DNA of 64,000 bases from Halichoerus grypus (taxonomy: Eukaryota > Chordata > Mammalia > Carnivora > Phocidae). A model generated the notes under the pieces. It worked only from the letters and a program-made list of their open reading frames with translations. It had not been told where the DNA came from and did no database searches. Shown piece by piece: positions 26,155-40,014 of this stretch (the stretch's first letter is position 1; each line of letters opens with the position of its first letter). Position numbers and translations under genes: made by a program. The stretch lies in contig NC_135725.1 in NCBI RefSeq assembly GCF_964656455.1, positions 49,111,688 through 49,175,687 of the forward strand, given 5' to 3'.

Positions 26155-26282
26155 GTAGAAAGAACCTTACAGACCGTATTAGCTCAATCTGCCATTTCTC
26201 CGTGTGCTCAATTAAGGTGCAGAGAAAGACAACAGACTCATTGCTTCAGTGAGCAACAGGGCAAAAAGGTCAGACCCAGCGA
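26155..26282 (-). mobile_element. MIR fragment
   Basis: AAGAACCTTACAGACCGTAT, then GGTGCAGAGAAAGACAACAG, resembles reverse-oriented MIR with much divergence. Confidence 0.45.
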
Positions 26283-26959
26283 CTGATGCTTATTTTGACT
26301 ACGCTACAGGAAGTGTAGCTCTACTCAAGGTCTAAGAAGCCAGGTAGAAACAAACCAACTTGAGCTTCTCTTAAAATTTTTAAAACAAAGTAGTTGCGGG
26401 TGCGTAGGTACTCTTTAAAACTCTCCATCCTTTTCCTATTTCAAAAATTAAGTTGATTTTATAATACTCGATTCTTCTTGCTTGGTCAGTTTCAAAGAGA
26501 CCATTCTGATGTTCCAAATTTCCATAATGTGTACCAATTAATTACATGTGTTTAGAGGAGGTGGGCATAGCTTATGGTAGACGGAACCAACCTCAACTGC
26601 CACAATGTTCAGCACTCTCCAAGTGAGACCCTAAGGCAGGGGGAACAATTTTTTTCTTTAACACCTATGAAAGGTACGTCTGAAAAACACCTCAATGTTA
26701 CTGTCTAACCTATGGCCTCAAATGAGGTTAGGGCACACATGAGAGAACAATTGCTTCAATCGCTTCTAGTTTTATAAAAGCCAAAAAACATCTCTTTCTG
26801 GTCTTTTAGAATTGGAAAAAGAATCTTCACACATTCCTATCCACAATAATCACCTCTGGGCATTTTGTGTGTTTTGCAAAAATGGAAAGAAATAACTGAG
26901 CTGATAAAATGCAAAGTGCAAGGAAACAGAACAAATCACAGTGACAAAGGATCCTCATC

Positions 26960-27090
26960 TGTGTGTGTCTGTCCTGTCCCAACACCCTCTCAGAAGCAGG
27001 GACATGTTCATTCCCCATTGTGCCACTAAGCATAAAGCACAGGCCTGGATCACTGCAAGTTTATAATAACTATCTGTTGACAAATAAAGC
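26960..27090 (+). mobile_element. L2 LINE 3' end fragment
   Basis: AAGCAGGGACATGTTCATTC, TAAAGCACAGGCCTGGATCA and ATCTGTTGACAAATAAA parallel the L2 tail. Confidence 0.5.
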
Positions 27091-28138
27091 AATATGGTTA
27101 CAAATACTATCCTTAACTACTTAATCCAGAATGAAAACTATCAGGAGGGCTGGTTGGGGAGCCTGTTTGTACATGCAAGGAGAAAGCATGTATGTGGAAA
27201 AAGTACACAGGTGGGAGGGCTTGGTTTTCTGCAGAGGCATTAAGTCAAAGATGTCATGCCTCTATATGCCAAAAGGCAGGCCACAAACACCAGAAATAAA
27301 GATGCATACAACTTAGTATATCACCAACCATAACATAATCTGATACAGATAATTTTATACAATGACTGGAATGATCAATAAAGAATGCATTTGGCATATG
27401 ATACCTGTAGAAAAGAATGGGAACTGAAGTCTCCTTCCTAAGTGCTGAAGGGCCCAGACACAGAGACACGTTATTGATTCACTCAAAATAGAATTACACC
27501 ATCTCTGCCCAGGTAGGGGGTGTCCCACTTTGCCACCATCATCTTACTCTACCCACCGAAAGTCCAGAGATTGGATCTCCTAATCAAGTTTTCAGTATTT
27601 TCAAGACAGGAAACTAAAACTGCCCCAGAAGTGAATTACGTGTGTTAGGGGGAGAGACATCTCATTCACCATTCTTCATCCAAGGACCCTCTAGGCAGGA
27701 GGTCTAGGACATTTATACTAGGATCTCTGAGGACTCTCTCAGTGGGCCTCCTATGTGCCCCACCTATGAAATCCTATGATACACTGTGATCCTGCCCATG
27801 GATTTCTTTCCTCAGTACCCATTTTCAGAAAAAATTCAGTCTTCTGGAACTTAAGCCAAGTTATCTGTCTAAACACCATCCCCCACACACACACCAGCAT
27901 CTCCTTCCACCCTCCTTCCTCTCTCCCACATCCCCCATTAACAAGGAGAGCCAGGAGGAGCATGGGACCTAAGAAACAGGACGTAGGCAAGGCCGAAAAC
28001 TCCAGCCTGCATGCAGGTGGACCTGGCAGTTTTCCTGCTCTCTTGGCGCCACACACTCATGCTTCTCATGGGAGCTGTAAGAGAGCAGTTGGTGCTCCAC
28101 ATGGACACTATGCACCCCCAATCTTGTAGCAGCTGGAA

Positions 28139-28184
28139 AACTGTAAACTAAGCATCTTCTCTTGTAACTGCTTAGTTTACAGTT
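28139..28184. repeat. Perfect 16-bp inverted repeat with 14-nt loop
   Basis: The left arm AACTGTAAACTAAGCA (28139-28154) and the right arm TGCTTAGTTTACAGTT (28169-28184) are exact reverse complements, separated by 14 nt. It lies in the ELAVL2 intron before the 39-nt exon. No transposon family was recognised for it. Confidence 0.9.
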
Positions 28185-31100
28185 CGCTCAGACATAGGAC
28201 CACTATTATTCTCCAGAATTATACATCTTTGCTGGGTGTGTCCAGAGCTCTAGGACAGTCATCTTTTATATGTGGTCATTTAAAAATAGAAGCCAATATT
28301 TAATGGAGATCAAGTTAGTAGTGTCCAAAATGATCCAGGGGGGTGTGAATGATGACGTACTACAGTGTGGCAAGAAAAGAGCCCATTAAAAAGATACTTT
28401 TAACTTTAAAAATATTCTTTACTCAAATTTAATGGATGCACTGCACCCAGTACCCTCACTCAGTCCCCATGCATTGCCTACTTTCTGAGGTAAGACTGAG
28501 CAGTCCATCAAGGGACAGTGACACTCTTCCCCTATTCTGTAGCTTGGATATAATCCACTTTACAAATAACACATGAAGTGGATATGGAGGATTAGATAGG
28601 GAAACCTAGCTTTAATTAAAATAATCCTCCAGGAAGAGGTAGCTTCACAAAGATTTCTATAAAAATCATCATCATCAGAGTCAGGACGACACGAGTAAAA
28701 GCAGCCCAAGTAAACAAAAACAGGGAGAGAGCTGACTATTTCTGATTATTTCTCCTCTTCCTAGTACAAAGTCCGTTAGACACAAGATAATCCAACATGA
28801 AGTTCAAAATTACCAAAGATAATTTTATGAATCTCGCTTTAAAGATAAAGGATTTATTAAGATACTGGATAAATGAAGAGTCAGTCAGCATGATAGTAAG
28901 ACATTAAAATATTGTTTCTTTCATCTTTATATGTATTTTCTATGTTTGATTAGGGTTTATGAGTTCACAAATGTACTAGTACAAGCCCATGTTCATATAA
29001 TTTATGAAAAAATATATACTGGGGATACTGTGTATAAACATTTTCTTCTCAACAGGAATACAACTCAGACTAGGCAATATTTTGAATAGAACCATATATT
29101 AGAGTATTCCCATTTCAAAGTTAGAGGTCTACAAAAAGAAAACACCAAGTAGTTTCCAAGAAATTTAGCTGACAGGTTATGGGGAGGCCCACACACAAGT
29201 AGAAGGGGAAATGTGAAGTCAATTCAAGTCAAAAATAAAAATATAAAGAGAGATTTACTAATGGGTAACAAGGTGCAACTCGAACTCTACAAATAATGGT
29301 TCTCAAAACCTCTCCAAAGCACTGGCCAAAATGTGCTTTGAAGTTAAACCACAAGATCATCAACTTACCCCTTTTCCCATTAGATGGTGTCATCTAACCT
29401 CTAAGAGAAAAAAATTATTCAGGAAGACTGATACCAGTTTCTTCCAAAAGGAAATTATGATACTAGCAACCAGCACATGCCTTCAACGCAACATAAGCAC
29501 GGATTTAAAAGGCTCCTTTAAAAATGCATAAAGGCTTACAGAAGTAGGCACACAGGCCATCAGACTAGATCACAATCAATAAAATTAAAGCTGCTCCACA
29601 AGAAGAGACATGAAAAATTTGGCTAAAAGCTTAATTCTGACACCGTGTCCCAGAAATATACTTAAGGCTTGAATTATACTATCCATCCAAATAAATAAGG
29701 TTGGTTTTATTTTGAAAACTGTAGTCAATTAAGTAAGCATATAAGATCAGCTGTGCTCATGTTAAAATAATTCTCTATTCATATGGGTTGACTGAATCAT
29801 AAACTTCACAAGCCCACTTTTGAACTTAAACGTTACTGCATGGGTTTTACATTTTTTTTGACCTTAAAAGATATGGTGCATTTCATGAATATTAAAAATA
29901 TCCTTTACTATTATTATAATACCTATAACTTGTATTCTCCAATCTCTTTCAACTCCCAAGGTACTATGACAACATAAAAAACACAATGAGAAATGTTCTA
30001 AGTGTCTGCTGGAAGGTGACAAACTGAAGGCTAGAGCATTAGGACACAGATGTTAGGGACAAAATATTTCTGTAATATTTCTGTAATGATCTAGACTTGA
30101 ATGAGAGAAGAGCAAAATACCAAAAAAAAACAAGCAAGTCCTTAATTCAACGGTCTTTATGAAGAGAAAGAAGATTCAACCTTAACTCAACAGAAGAGGA
30201 AGGAAGAAGGTAATGACACCAAGTTTTTAAAGTATTAAAAGCAACCAAACATTTACCAGGTTAAACCTGAACTCTAGGAATAAAGGCTCCCAATTTCTTC
30301 TAAAACTGAGTCTAGACCAAGCACTTTCACTGAGCTCAAAGACTAGTTCATTACTTATTATCTATACAGAGAGTATGAAAGGAAGGAACAGAGGGCGGCA
30401 GAGATGAGAGTCAGGAATTTGAAAGGACAATAAAAATCTCCGTTTTCTGAAACCGAGTCTCCCTTACAACAGACAATTCTTATTCCCTTGTTTTCAGAAT
30501 TTCTTTTTCTAGGAGTCAAGGAAAGGAAGAATTTCAAGTTAATAACATATGGGACAGAAAGATAAAAGCAAAGGATGGGCAGAAAGATATTTAGAAAGAT
30601 ATTAAATTTGACCATCAGAACATCCTGGAAAGCTTTCCCAGCCCACAAGTAAGCAGCACGGAGCATGCAGGGAGTGGGCTGGGTGGGGCTGTGTGCAGAC
30701 ACCGCGGTTACCAGCCTGTCTGGGAGTCCCCTGCGTGCCTCACCATTTCAATGATCAGGCATTCTCCTGCAGATCCTGCCACCTCAGACCTTTGGTCTGA
30801 TCCTCCTCATCATTCAGTCTTGACTCTCAGAACACAGTTTTACTTAATAACCACCATAAAATGAAACCAGAGCTTACAATGGAAAACACCAGAAATAACC
30901 AATAATTCAAAACGAACATAGCTCTCTATTAACATCAAACATTTTATATTTTCACGGGGTTGAAATCAGCCAGTAAGTCTCAAAGAACCTCCATGTAAGC
31001 TCAAAACTCTTTTCTAGACCCCAAGGAGTTCTGAAGTTAACTGAAGAGGCTGTCCAGGAAACACCTCTAAAATTCGTTCAAGTCTGCAAAATTTGCAGAA

Positions 31101-32014
31101 AATATTATTCACTTTAAGATGCCACGCAGGAAACCTATAGGCAGAGCTAAAAAACCAAACAAAAACAAACGGTTTTTTTTAAGATTTTTCTCCACAAGGG
31201 CAAGTATCAAGTTGTTCCAATGCATCTCTCCCCCTACAGCCATGGCCTCGACCACCCACCATAGTCAAAGGGAGCAGTGTTTCCTGACAATGTGTTGTTT
31301 TTGTTTTGTTTTTTTTCAACATCGCAAAGTTTAAAGCAGAGAGTGAACACAGGCTCAACCAACTGGGTAACCCAGTCATCCAGTTTCAAATGGATCCTTC
31401 TGACAGTACCACCTTTTCTGCCAGGGCAAAAGCTAGCCTAAGTAGGAACTGAACACAGTGTTTATGGCGAATTTCTTTCTCACACCTCAGGTGACACAGT
31501 TGAGTATATTTTTAAAAGCAGGTATCTGACCGATTTTATCTCCACTCTTTAACACTCTATTAATACCCCCATGAAAAAATGCATGTGATTTAAGCTCAAA
31601 AACATAACTCCTCATTAAGTTACATTTGTGATCCTATTTTTGGTTATTAACTATTCTGCCCCTGCAAGGAATGAAAGAAAACTGATAATGCACTTGGGAT
31701 TTAAAAAAAAAAAAAAAAAAGAAATATTAGTATGGGGTTAGATGGAATTATGGCTGCAGTATATCATATGGCCAAAAAGGATATTAAAAAATGTTCTTGA
31801 AAAAAAACTGGGTGGCTTTGCTTATGAAACCAGAAGTTCTTTGTGCTGTGTTTAATGTTTTAAAGTCACTGTTCTCACATGCAGATTAAAATGACTCTTG
31901 ATTTGATTGTTACCCCAGGTTTAAATTAAAACTTGAAAAACTGAAATATTTATGCTTGTCTACAAGATAGAATGTCTTCTTTGGGCTGAAGATGCATAGT
32001 CATTCTACGGACTA

Positions 32015-32212
32015 CACAGGGGTCTGAAAACCACCACCCACAGGCCAAATCCACACTGCCATGTTTCTGTATAGCCCAGGAGTGAAGATTGGCTTTTATA
32101 TTTTTAAAGAGCTGTTTAAAAAAAGGATCTATATGCTACAGAGACCATGACCCCCAAAGCCTAAAATATTTACTATCCAGCCCTTTATAGAGGAGGTTTG
32201 CCAACCCCTAAA
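32015..32212 (+). mobile_element. hAT-Charlie-like DNA transposon
   Basis: CAGGGGTCTGAAAACCACC, CACAGGCCAAATCCACACTG, AAAGCCTAAAATATTTACTA and GAGGTTTGCCAACCCC give both ends and the body. Confidence 0.82.
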
Positions 32213-32431
32213 ATACAAGAAATAAAAATTTTAAAAGGGGAGAGGGATCCATTTGTAGAAACTTAATGTTTTCACATAGGTTGTATCTCCTTAGTGATGT
32301 ACATATTATAAAACAAAGTAACTGAAAGAGCTTGACCTAAAAGCTAAAATACGAGAATAAAATCTTACCAAGAAAAAAAACTAGAAAGGGGAAATCAGAA
32401 GCACTGGAAACAGAACCCAGCATTCCGTAGG

Positions 32432-32641
32432 TCAGGGTTTCTCAGCCTCGCACTATTGATGTTTGGGGTTAGATGATTTGCTGCTGTTGGGGGTTATACT
32501 ACACTGTAGGATGTTCAGCAGCATCCCTGACCTCTACCCAGTAGATTCCAGGAGCACCCGCACCCAAGTTGTGCCCACATAAATGTCTCCAGATGCTGCC
32601 AAATGTCCTGAGGGGCAAAATTACTCCCCATTTAAGAACGA
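32432..32641. mobile_element. MER20 hAT element close to an ELAVL2 donor site
   Basis: Near-complete copy: TTTCTCAGCCTCGCACTATT, ACTGTAGGATGTTCAGCAGC, ATGTCTCCAGATGCTGCCAA and GTCCTGAGGGGCAAAATTAC. It ends about 210 nt downstream of the donor of the 226-nt exon. Confidence 0.85.
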
Positions 32642-32851
32642 CCGCTATAGCTTATTGTCCTTTTTCGTTACCACCTTCAACATTAGCAAAAGACACTACA
32701 CCCCAAAGAGGTTTCCTCTGTGCCCGTAAGAAAAAGAAAGAGACCACCACCAACAGTAAGAGCAAACCAGAATCCTGTCAACAAAAGTATTGCGCAGTGA
32801 ACCTGAGAGTTCTGAGTGTAGTAGCTGGGCATAAGAACCAGACCATACTTA

Positions 32852-33166
<315 letters not shown>

Positions 33167-34599
33167 TCAAAACATGTTTTCACCCACATGTAACATCTGC
33201 CACAAAATCACAGGAGGAGGAAAGTTTTACCTTACCTTAGTAGCAAGTCAGTCTAGAATCACAATTTTGTATTTTTTTTAATGCATGAAGTCATCTATAC
33301 AATCTGAATACCCATTATTACATACCTACCAATAAGCCCAGACAAACAGAAAGCAGGCAAATATGTCCATGTTCTCCCTACCTGCCGCCTTCTCTCTCCG
33401 CATATACTCTCTTGTCTTTAATAATGTCAACAACAGCATGCTTGATTTCTATTTCTCAAATTACAGTATTGGATAAGTAGCTCAGAAATGAAGGGCACAG
33501 GAGCTTCCTCTCTTGTAACGAGGAGAACAGAACCAGGCACTTGCTAAAAATGCTAAAAAGCTATGCTAAAAACACATCACAGTGGTTGAAAGATATTTCA
33601 GCTAAATTTTTGAATAAAGTTCTACTTAGTAATATTACATAGGATACTGGCCCGCTAAGAAAAATGTCTGAAGAGGCTTTTCCAGTTCCCTGAAACTCCC
33701 CCCACTGATTTTAACTAGCTATACTTTATGAGAGAAACAATATTATATGGAGAAAAAGGGATAAAAGAGGACCTACATTTTTAAAATAAAGAAAATAGAA
33801 ATAAAGCCTCAAAGCTTTCTGGCTTTAGCAGTATTGGTCCTATGGAAATGCCATTCTCTGTCTCATGCTCTCCCCACTCTGAGAGACAAGAATAGGAAAG
33901 CAGAGGGATGGCCAAATACTGGTCCAGCTTTTGAAAAATGGCAGAGAAAAACCCAACCCATTCCATTTAATTAGCTCTACTGGGCCAGTTGAGGTGGGGT
34001 GGCCACAGCTGGCCATCCAGAGATAAACAGGTGTAGGGAAATGCTTTCTTGGCAAGCAAATTGGTACTAGCTGTACTAGCTTGGGACTAGTAGCTAGAAA
34101 AGTCTAGATGATTCAGAGTATGTCAATTAAGAATAGAACGAAAGGTTATTGAGAAAGACAGGCTGAGAAAATGTACTAGACCATCATGATTTATAGGAAC
34201 TTTAAAAAGGAATGAAGTTCTACTTGCTTTATAATTAACACTGTGTAAGTTCAATGGCTTAGAATTTTATTCTAAGGTGGAGGCATTTCTTCCATATACA
34301 CTTACCTCAGCCCATACCACTTTTCCTTTCCTATTTAAGTTTTATCAGCTGTACACTATCACCACCTGATGGCTGAATAACAAAATTGCAGGGTTTTCTT
34401 TTCCATTTCAGGTAAAGTGAATAATTTCACCTTGAAAGTCGTTAAGTATAAAGAGTAAAGATAAAATGGTGAAATGACAGTAAATGTATTCTTTTAGCTA
34501 TCCACTAACATGAAGAATTAATAACCCCTAGAGCTTAACTATTCCATGAGGAAAGCATTAGATTAGCAATGCAATAGCCTCCACACAGACTGAGTCACC

Positions 34600-34925
34600 T
34601 AAACCTGAGGTCCTCTAACTTGAGCATGCATCAGAATAACCCAAAATGGGGGGCACCTGGCTGGCTCAGTCGGTTAAGCATCTGACTCTAAGTTTCGGCT
34701 CAGGTCATGATCTCATGGGTTGTGAGATGGAGCCCAAAGTCTGGCTTGGTGCTCCGTGGGGAGTCTGCTTGAGATCCTCTCCCTCTGCCCCTCCACCCAC
34801 TTGTGAGTGCACACTCTCACTCTCTCTCTCTCTGAAATAAATCTTAAAAAAAAAAAAAAAAAAAAAGAATAACCCAAAGGCTTGGTACAATGCCCACCTT
34901 CAGAGTTAAAGAGATGGGACTTCGG
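34600..34925 (+). mobile_element. MER5A copy split by a CAN-SINE
   Basis: Left part TCCTCTAACTTGAGCATGCA then TCAGAATAACCCAAA. Right part AACCCAAAGGCTTGGTACAA then the GCCCACCTTCAGAGTTAAAG segment. The SINE at 34646-34865 interrupts it. Confidence 0.75.
34646..34865 (+). mobile_element. CAN-SINE inserted in a MER5A
   Basis: Head GGGCACCTGGCTGGCTCAGT, (TC)n, AATAAATCTT then a 22-nt A run. Exact 13-bp duplication AGAATAACCCAAA on both sides. It splits a MER5A element. It is antisense to ELAVL2, so its tail is a poly-U run in the transcript. Confidence 0.95.
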
Positions 34926-35382
34926 TAACAGAAGTGAAATCTACTCTCCACTCACCAGGTTTTCATTAAGAATTATGAATTAAAAAGCATGAATGATATG
35001 AACCAAAAAAAAGGGCATTTCTGTTGCTTAAAGCAAATTTACCTGGATTGCTAGATCTGGATTTCTTCTATTTAACCAACTAGCAGTCTGTGTGATACAG
35101 AATGTACAAGGAAGATTATAAAATGCAGCTATGATGAAAAGACCATATTTTTTATATTCCTTCCCTAGACAAAATTTTCTTCATACAGCAAAACCTATAG
35201 GCCATTCTCCCAAGCATGTATATAATATCTCTCTACCCAGAACTCTAAGGAGGATGCTTCTTATGTATGAAGCCAATTAACAGCACAGGGGAGCAGAACA
35301 CGGGCTGCTTCTGTTCAAAGTCAGATCTTCACTTGAATTAACAACTTGGCCTGATTTTATTCTGTAGTTAATCTACTGCATC

Positions 35383-35606
35383 TTTTTTTTTTTTTTTTTT
35401 TTTAAGATTAGAGCAGAAAAAAATGATGTAGAATCTAAAAAGACAACAGATCAGTGAGACCAGGAGCTGCTTCTTTGAAAAGATCAACAAAACTGATAAA
35501 CCTCTAGCCAGATACATCAACACAAAAAAGAGAGAGGACTCAAAATCAGAAATGAAAGAAGAGAAATAACAGGCCCACAGAAATACAAAGGATTGTAAGA
35601 GATTAT
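35383..35606 (+). mobile_element. Short L1 fragment (ORF2 region) behind a poly-T run
   Basis: After a T run comes sense-strand L1 sequence (GAGACCAGGAGCTGCTTCTT, TTTGAAAAGATCAACAAAAC, TGATAAACCTCTAGCCAGAT, GAAATACAAAGGATTGTAAG), which stops near 35606. Possible flanks CTACTGCATC and CCACTGCTTC. The reverse-strand open frame here is not a gene. Confidence 0.75.
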
Positions 35607-35659
35607 CCACTGCTTCCCTTAGAAAGAAAACAGACATTGTAATACACGATGATGCAATC

Positions 35660-35762
35660 TCCTCGGGTGGTATTAGAAGAGACAGAGAAAAAGGAGAAAG
35701 AAAACAGGGAAAGTGAGAGGAAAGAAAAGGAAGAAACACAAAGAAAATTAAAGAGGAAACTC
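35660..35762 (+). repeat. Purine-rich stretch
   Basis: About 100 nt almost entirely A and G (GAGACAGAGAAAAAGGAGAA and similar). In the ELAVL2 transcript it is pyrimidine-rich. Confidence 0.8.
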
Positions 35763-36553
35763 TATCATAATGTTTTCCCCAAAACTCACAAAATCTTAAT
35801 GTGACTGCTTGAGTATATGGCACTACTTAATTTTCCCCTCCTTACCATGTTTCTCTGTTTTCAATATGTTTTTAAAAAGAATACACATTGTTTTTATAGT
35901 AGAAAATTATAATTTATTCTTTAAAATCCATAATCAAATCTTTACTGCTAGCTTTTCTTTAAAAGCTCTGGCAGAAGAGCTCCCTTACAAAAGTTTTAAT
36001 AAAAACCTATCAGTCTCCTCATTTCGGTTTGGTCAAAAGTTATACCAGGCATAAAATACATTTTTAACATTCAAAATGTCAAACTCTTACACATGCCCAT
36101 CTGATACAGCATGGACCTGGAAACCAGCCCGAACGCTAGTGTGGACACAGTGTCATCCTCCCTTAGAGAACAAGGTACATACTGCTGCATTAAACTATGC
36201 TTTTTACAAAAAAACAAGACTGTTTTTAGGAGGAGTACTTTATGAGGAGGATAGGGGCTTTCTTCACGCAGCAGCTTGTAAATGAGGATTATACCACCTA
36301 CAAATTTATTACATGCCATAAAACAGACTTCGAACCTGCCTCTTCGGGGTGGAAATGACTCAAGCTCACTCACTCCACTCCACAATCTATTTTTATCCAT
36401 GCATATTTATGAACAATTCCAGCAGAAAATTGCATTTTCTGGTCCACATATACCTTTGATGTGTACCAGAGGCAAGACTGCTGTATGGAAAGGCAGACTA
36501 TTCCACAATGTGCCACTCAGAAAGTGTAAAAGATTGTGTAGGGCAGCTGCCTA

Positions 36554-36712
<159 letters not shown>

Positions 36713-36912
36713 CTAGGAAAGGAAAATGAAGTTAAGCATTCACGCACACTCAGTTCCCTCCCTTCAGAAACTCAAGGACTGTCTAAAGTTAGTCAGCAGC
36801 TTTTCCATACAGAGAACGTAACAGTGAAGTTAAAGCAGGTCCGGTGTTAACAGTTTTACTCATTTCTGGAGAAAATGCTCAACAAATGGGAAATGCCACT
36901 CCCTCCAGGGGC

Positions 36913-36925
36913 GGGGGGGGGGGGG
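36913..36925 (+). repeat. G13 homopolymer upstream of the RRM2 exon
   Basis: Thirteen G flanked by GGGGC and AGGGAG, about 200 nt upstream of the 154-nt exon's acceptor. It is a C run in the transcript. Confidence 0.95.
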
Positions 36926-39323
36926 AGGGAGAAGAAAAGATAGAGTATTTATCCCTAGGTTTGCAGGTTTTCAAAACAAATCACAGAGCACAGTACTACT
37001 CATGGTAATAGGCTGTCCTCAGTGGGGCCAACCCCCTAAACCAGGAATGTAAGCTCAATCGAATAATTACGCTTAAGGACTCTCAATTCATCCAACACAT
37101 TCTTGTGACCTGTTTTTGAGCCTCTCCCATCTCTGCAGGTGGTGGTACAAAGTTTCTAAAAAGTCACCCTATTATCCATAAGTATGCCTTTTAGATTCAT
37201 TGCCAAAATAACTTTCTATCATCCCTAAACTCCCAGAAATTTAAGTATGTGAAAGAGCTAGATCCCTTGTTATTCTTTGCTTTTTGTCTTCTTGTCTACA
37301 AGTCTCTGTAACATTGATTTTTCCAAAAGGTCTTGAGTCCCTTTATTGGCTCTACCTACCATTTTATGTATCCTTTCAAAATGCTTCCTCTCTTTAAGAA
37401 ATAGTGTCCAAAATTCTAGAAGGATGGAAGACAAAATAAGTCTGCCTGTATTTATTTGTAATCAACATTCTTCACGTAAGCTCTAAGGAACTACATCTCT
37501 CTTTCTTATCATGGTTATCCTCAATATCTTGGCATGTGATAGATCCTTGAATATTTGCTGAGTAAAACCCATCTAATACCCCACTGATCCTGTGGGTCCA
37601 TACCAGCTTGCTAGACCAGAGGATTTAAGGGACAGTTCATGCAGTCATCAAGAGCTTGCCCAAATTATAATCAACGGCTCTTTGCTTACATCTATCTCTG
37701 CCAATTTTCAGATAGTTCTAAGTCTCACGTGCTATTCCTGACCACATTCTCTCTGGTTTTTCCTGGACTATCTAACTGCAAGAACTGCACAATACAGCCC
37801 CCATCTTTCAGATCATTCATAAAAATGGCCAGTGGGTCTAACTCAGATTGATTTTTCAGGTACCATAACATGATAACTTCTGCTTGCTACTTTTATCTAT
37901 TAGTATCCACCTTTAATCTAGTCCATTGTTCATTACAAAAACAACAACAACAAAAAAACACCATCTTTTCAATTTAAACAAGCTTTTGGTATTTTCAAAT
38001 ATTTTCCTCATGGTTTAAATTATGTCCACAGTGTTATCACCTTTTTATTTTTGGCTTTTCAGGGGGAAAGAAAAAAAGCCAGGTTTTATACTCCTTTATA
38101 AAAGTCTTGCTATCTTTCATCCCTGCCCCGCTAGTGTTAACATTTAATATTCTTATCTTTTATTCAACAAATTTGCTCATTAACTAGTGAAAATACACCT
38201 ATTGGTCCAAAGACTGTATCTGAAGTCAAGTGAGCACTGTCTTATCCTACAAACACAAGGAATTTAGAATAGTGGTAGAGAGCATAGATAACTATTCACA
38301 TGTGCTTTTTCTCTACACCTAAACACTTAAGAAGAATGAAGACTGGGGAACTTAAATGTTAAAAATAAGAAATGAAGGAAAATTCCAAGTGATCACCAAA
38401 ATAATTCAAGTGGAATCTAGTCTTGGGACTGCTATTAACTGAAAAAACAAAGCAAATGAATTACACATGCACTCAGCGGTATGAAAAAATGAATACCCAG
38501 TTTCTTTTCTAAAGCACAATTCTCAATTATCAGGGTAAGCTAAAAATCCCACCACTTAAACTCTTGCTGTCAGTGCAGGGAGCTCTCAGCAAGTCAGCTG
38601 TTGGTCTGCTCCGGATCAGCGACTGAAGAGTTCCCTTTAGCAAGAGCCACTTCCCACAGGCAACGGAGTCAGCATCTGCATATTCTCAAAGTTAAGCTGG
38701 GAGGCTCCCTTCCAAGGGCTGATGAAGCATGGGCTCAAGCAAGGCATGAAGTAGTATAATGTAGTTATAGGGGACAGCTCTCTAACCAGTATGCCTGGGC
38801 CCAAAACTATGTGCAAGTCATTAAAGGCTCGGTGAACTTGCATAAATTATGTAAGTCTATTATCACATAACTGGACCTTCTTTGTATAGTTATTAGGATT
38901 AATAAAATAATTTTTTTAATAAAATAATTTCTAATCTACATAAAATTCTTAGCACAGAACCTAAAAACCTAGGTGACTATAAATATTATTTACTTCTCCA
39001 TGCATCTGAGAATATAGGTAAAGACACAGACCATTAAAGTTGAGAGTAACCTGAGTCCATTACTGTGTTCCAGAATAATTTACTCATGCAGTGACATTTA
39101 CTGCTCTGTGCATTTCAGAAGAGTGTGGGTGGAGTGTTTTAAAAGTTATCCTAAAATATATTTAGGAAAACGGGTTTATATTTAGTGCTTATATAAAAGC
39201 TTTGAAAACATACTTGGGTCAGTTATGTTATCTGCTTTTTTTTTTCTTCAACATCTGGTCTTGAGTTCACATTGCTTCTTTAATTCTCAGCCTGTACTGA
39301 CAATATTTTATTTTCTGTATTCT

Positions 39324-39828
39324 TGATGCTCTAGCATCTGGGGCCTTGATCCTGGAGAGACTGCCCCTCCCAGGGATAGCTACTTCCTGGGAGATAGTAA
39401 ATGACTCCCCTGTGAGCATGCCTTTGATTTATAAACAACCAATCCAGAGCCCACAGCCATAACTCCTTTATCAAATTCTCACACACCAAGCCTATCCCCC
39501 CTGCCCTAACCCCAGAGCCAGATGCCTGACAACTAGGAACCCCTACCCCCCACCAGGCTAGAGTCCTCCAAAATTACTCAAACTAACCAATGCTAAACCC
39601 ATTCAGCACACCTACTCTGCCTCGCCCTTTACTTCCCACTAGGAACTCCAATAAAAGCTCTGGGCCATGCTCTGCCCTCCTCTCTGCCTCTTGACCATCC
39701 CTGATGCTTCCCCATGTGGCCCTACATGTCATGTTGCACCCCCTGTTTCTAAAGATCTGTAACTATAAACTTCTTTCTTCATAACAATCATTTCCATGTC
39801 TGCACGTCCTACCATACCTGATTAAAAC
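39324..39828 (+). mobile_element. ERV class I-like solo LTR (candidate)
   Basis: A GC-richer block with LTR order: start TGATGCTCTAGC, CCAAT-like ACCAATCCAGAG, a poly(A) signal AATAAA at 39650-39655, CTCCTCTCTGCC, and a U5-like TATAAACTTCTTTCTTCATA. Limits are approximate and the family is not identified. No viral coding sequence is present. Confidence 0.55.
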
Positions 39829-40014
39829 AAATCCTGGGTACGTTTTTAGAATGCAACCACGTTAAAAGGGCTCCAAGAACCAATAATAAGCCTCCTCAAG
39901 AGTATTTTTCAGTAACTTCGTCAGGAACTGGTTCCCATCACCACAGGCAGGACAGAGGTGACTACATTGCATATAAACTCACGGTAGTAACAAATAATAT
40001 TTCCATTTAATTTA

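Noticed and set aside
35368..35823. 151-residue minus-strand open frame rich in Phe, Ser and Leu
   Set aside because: It reads antisense through an L1 fragment and a purine-rich stretch; the hydrophobic look is a composition effect.
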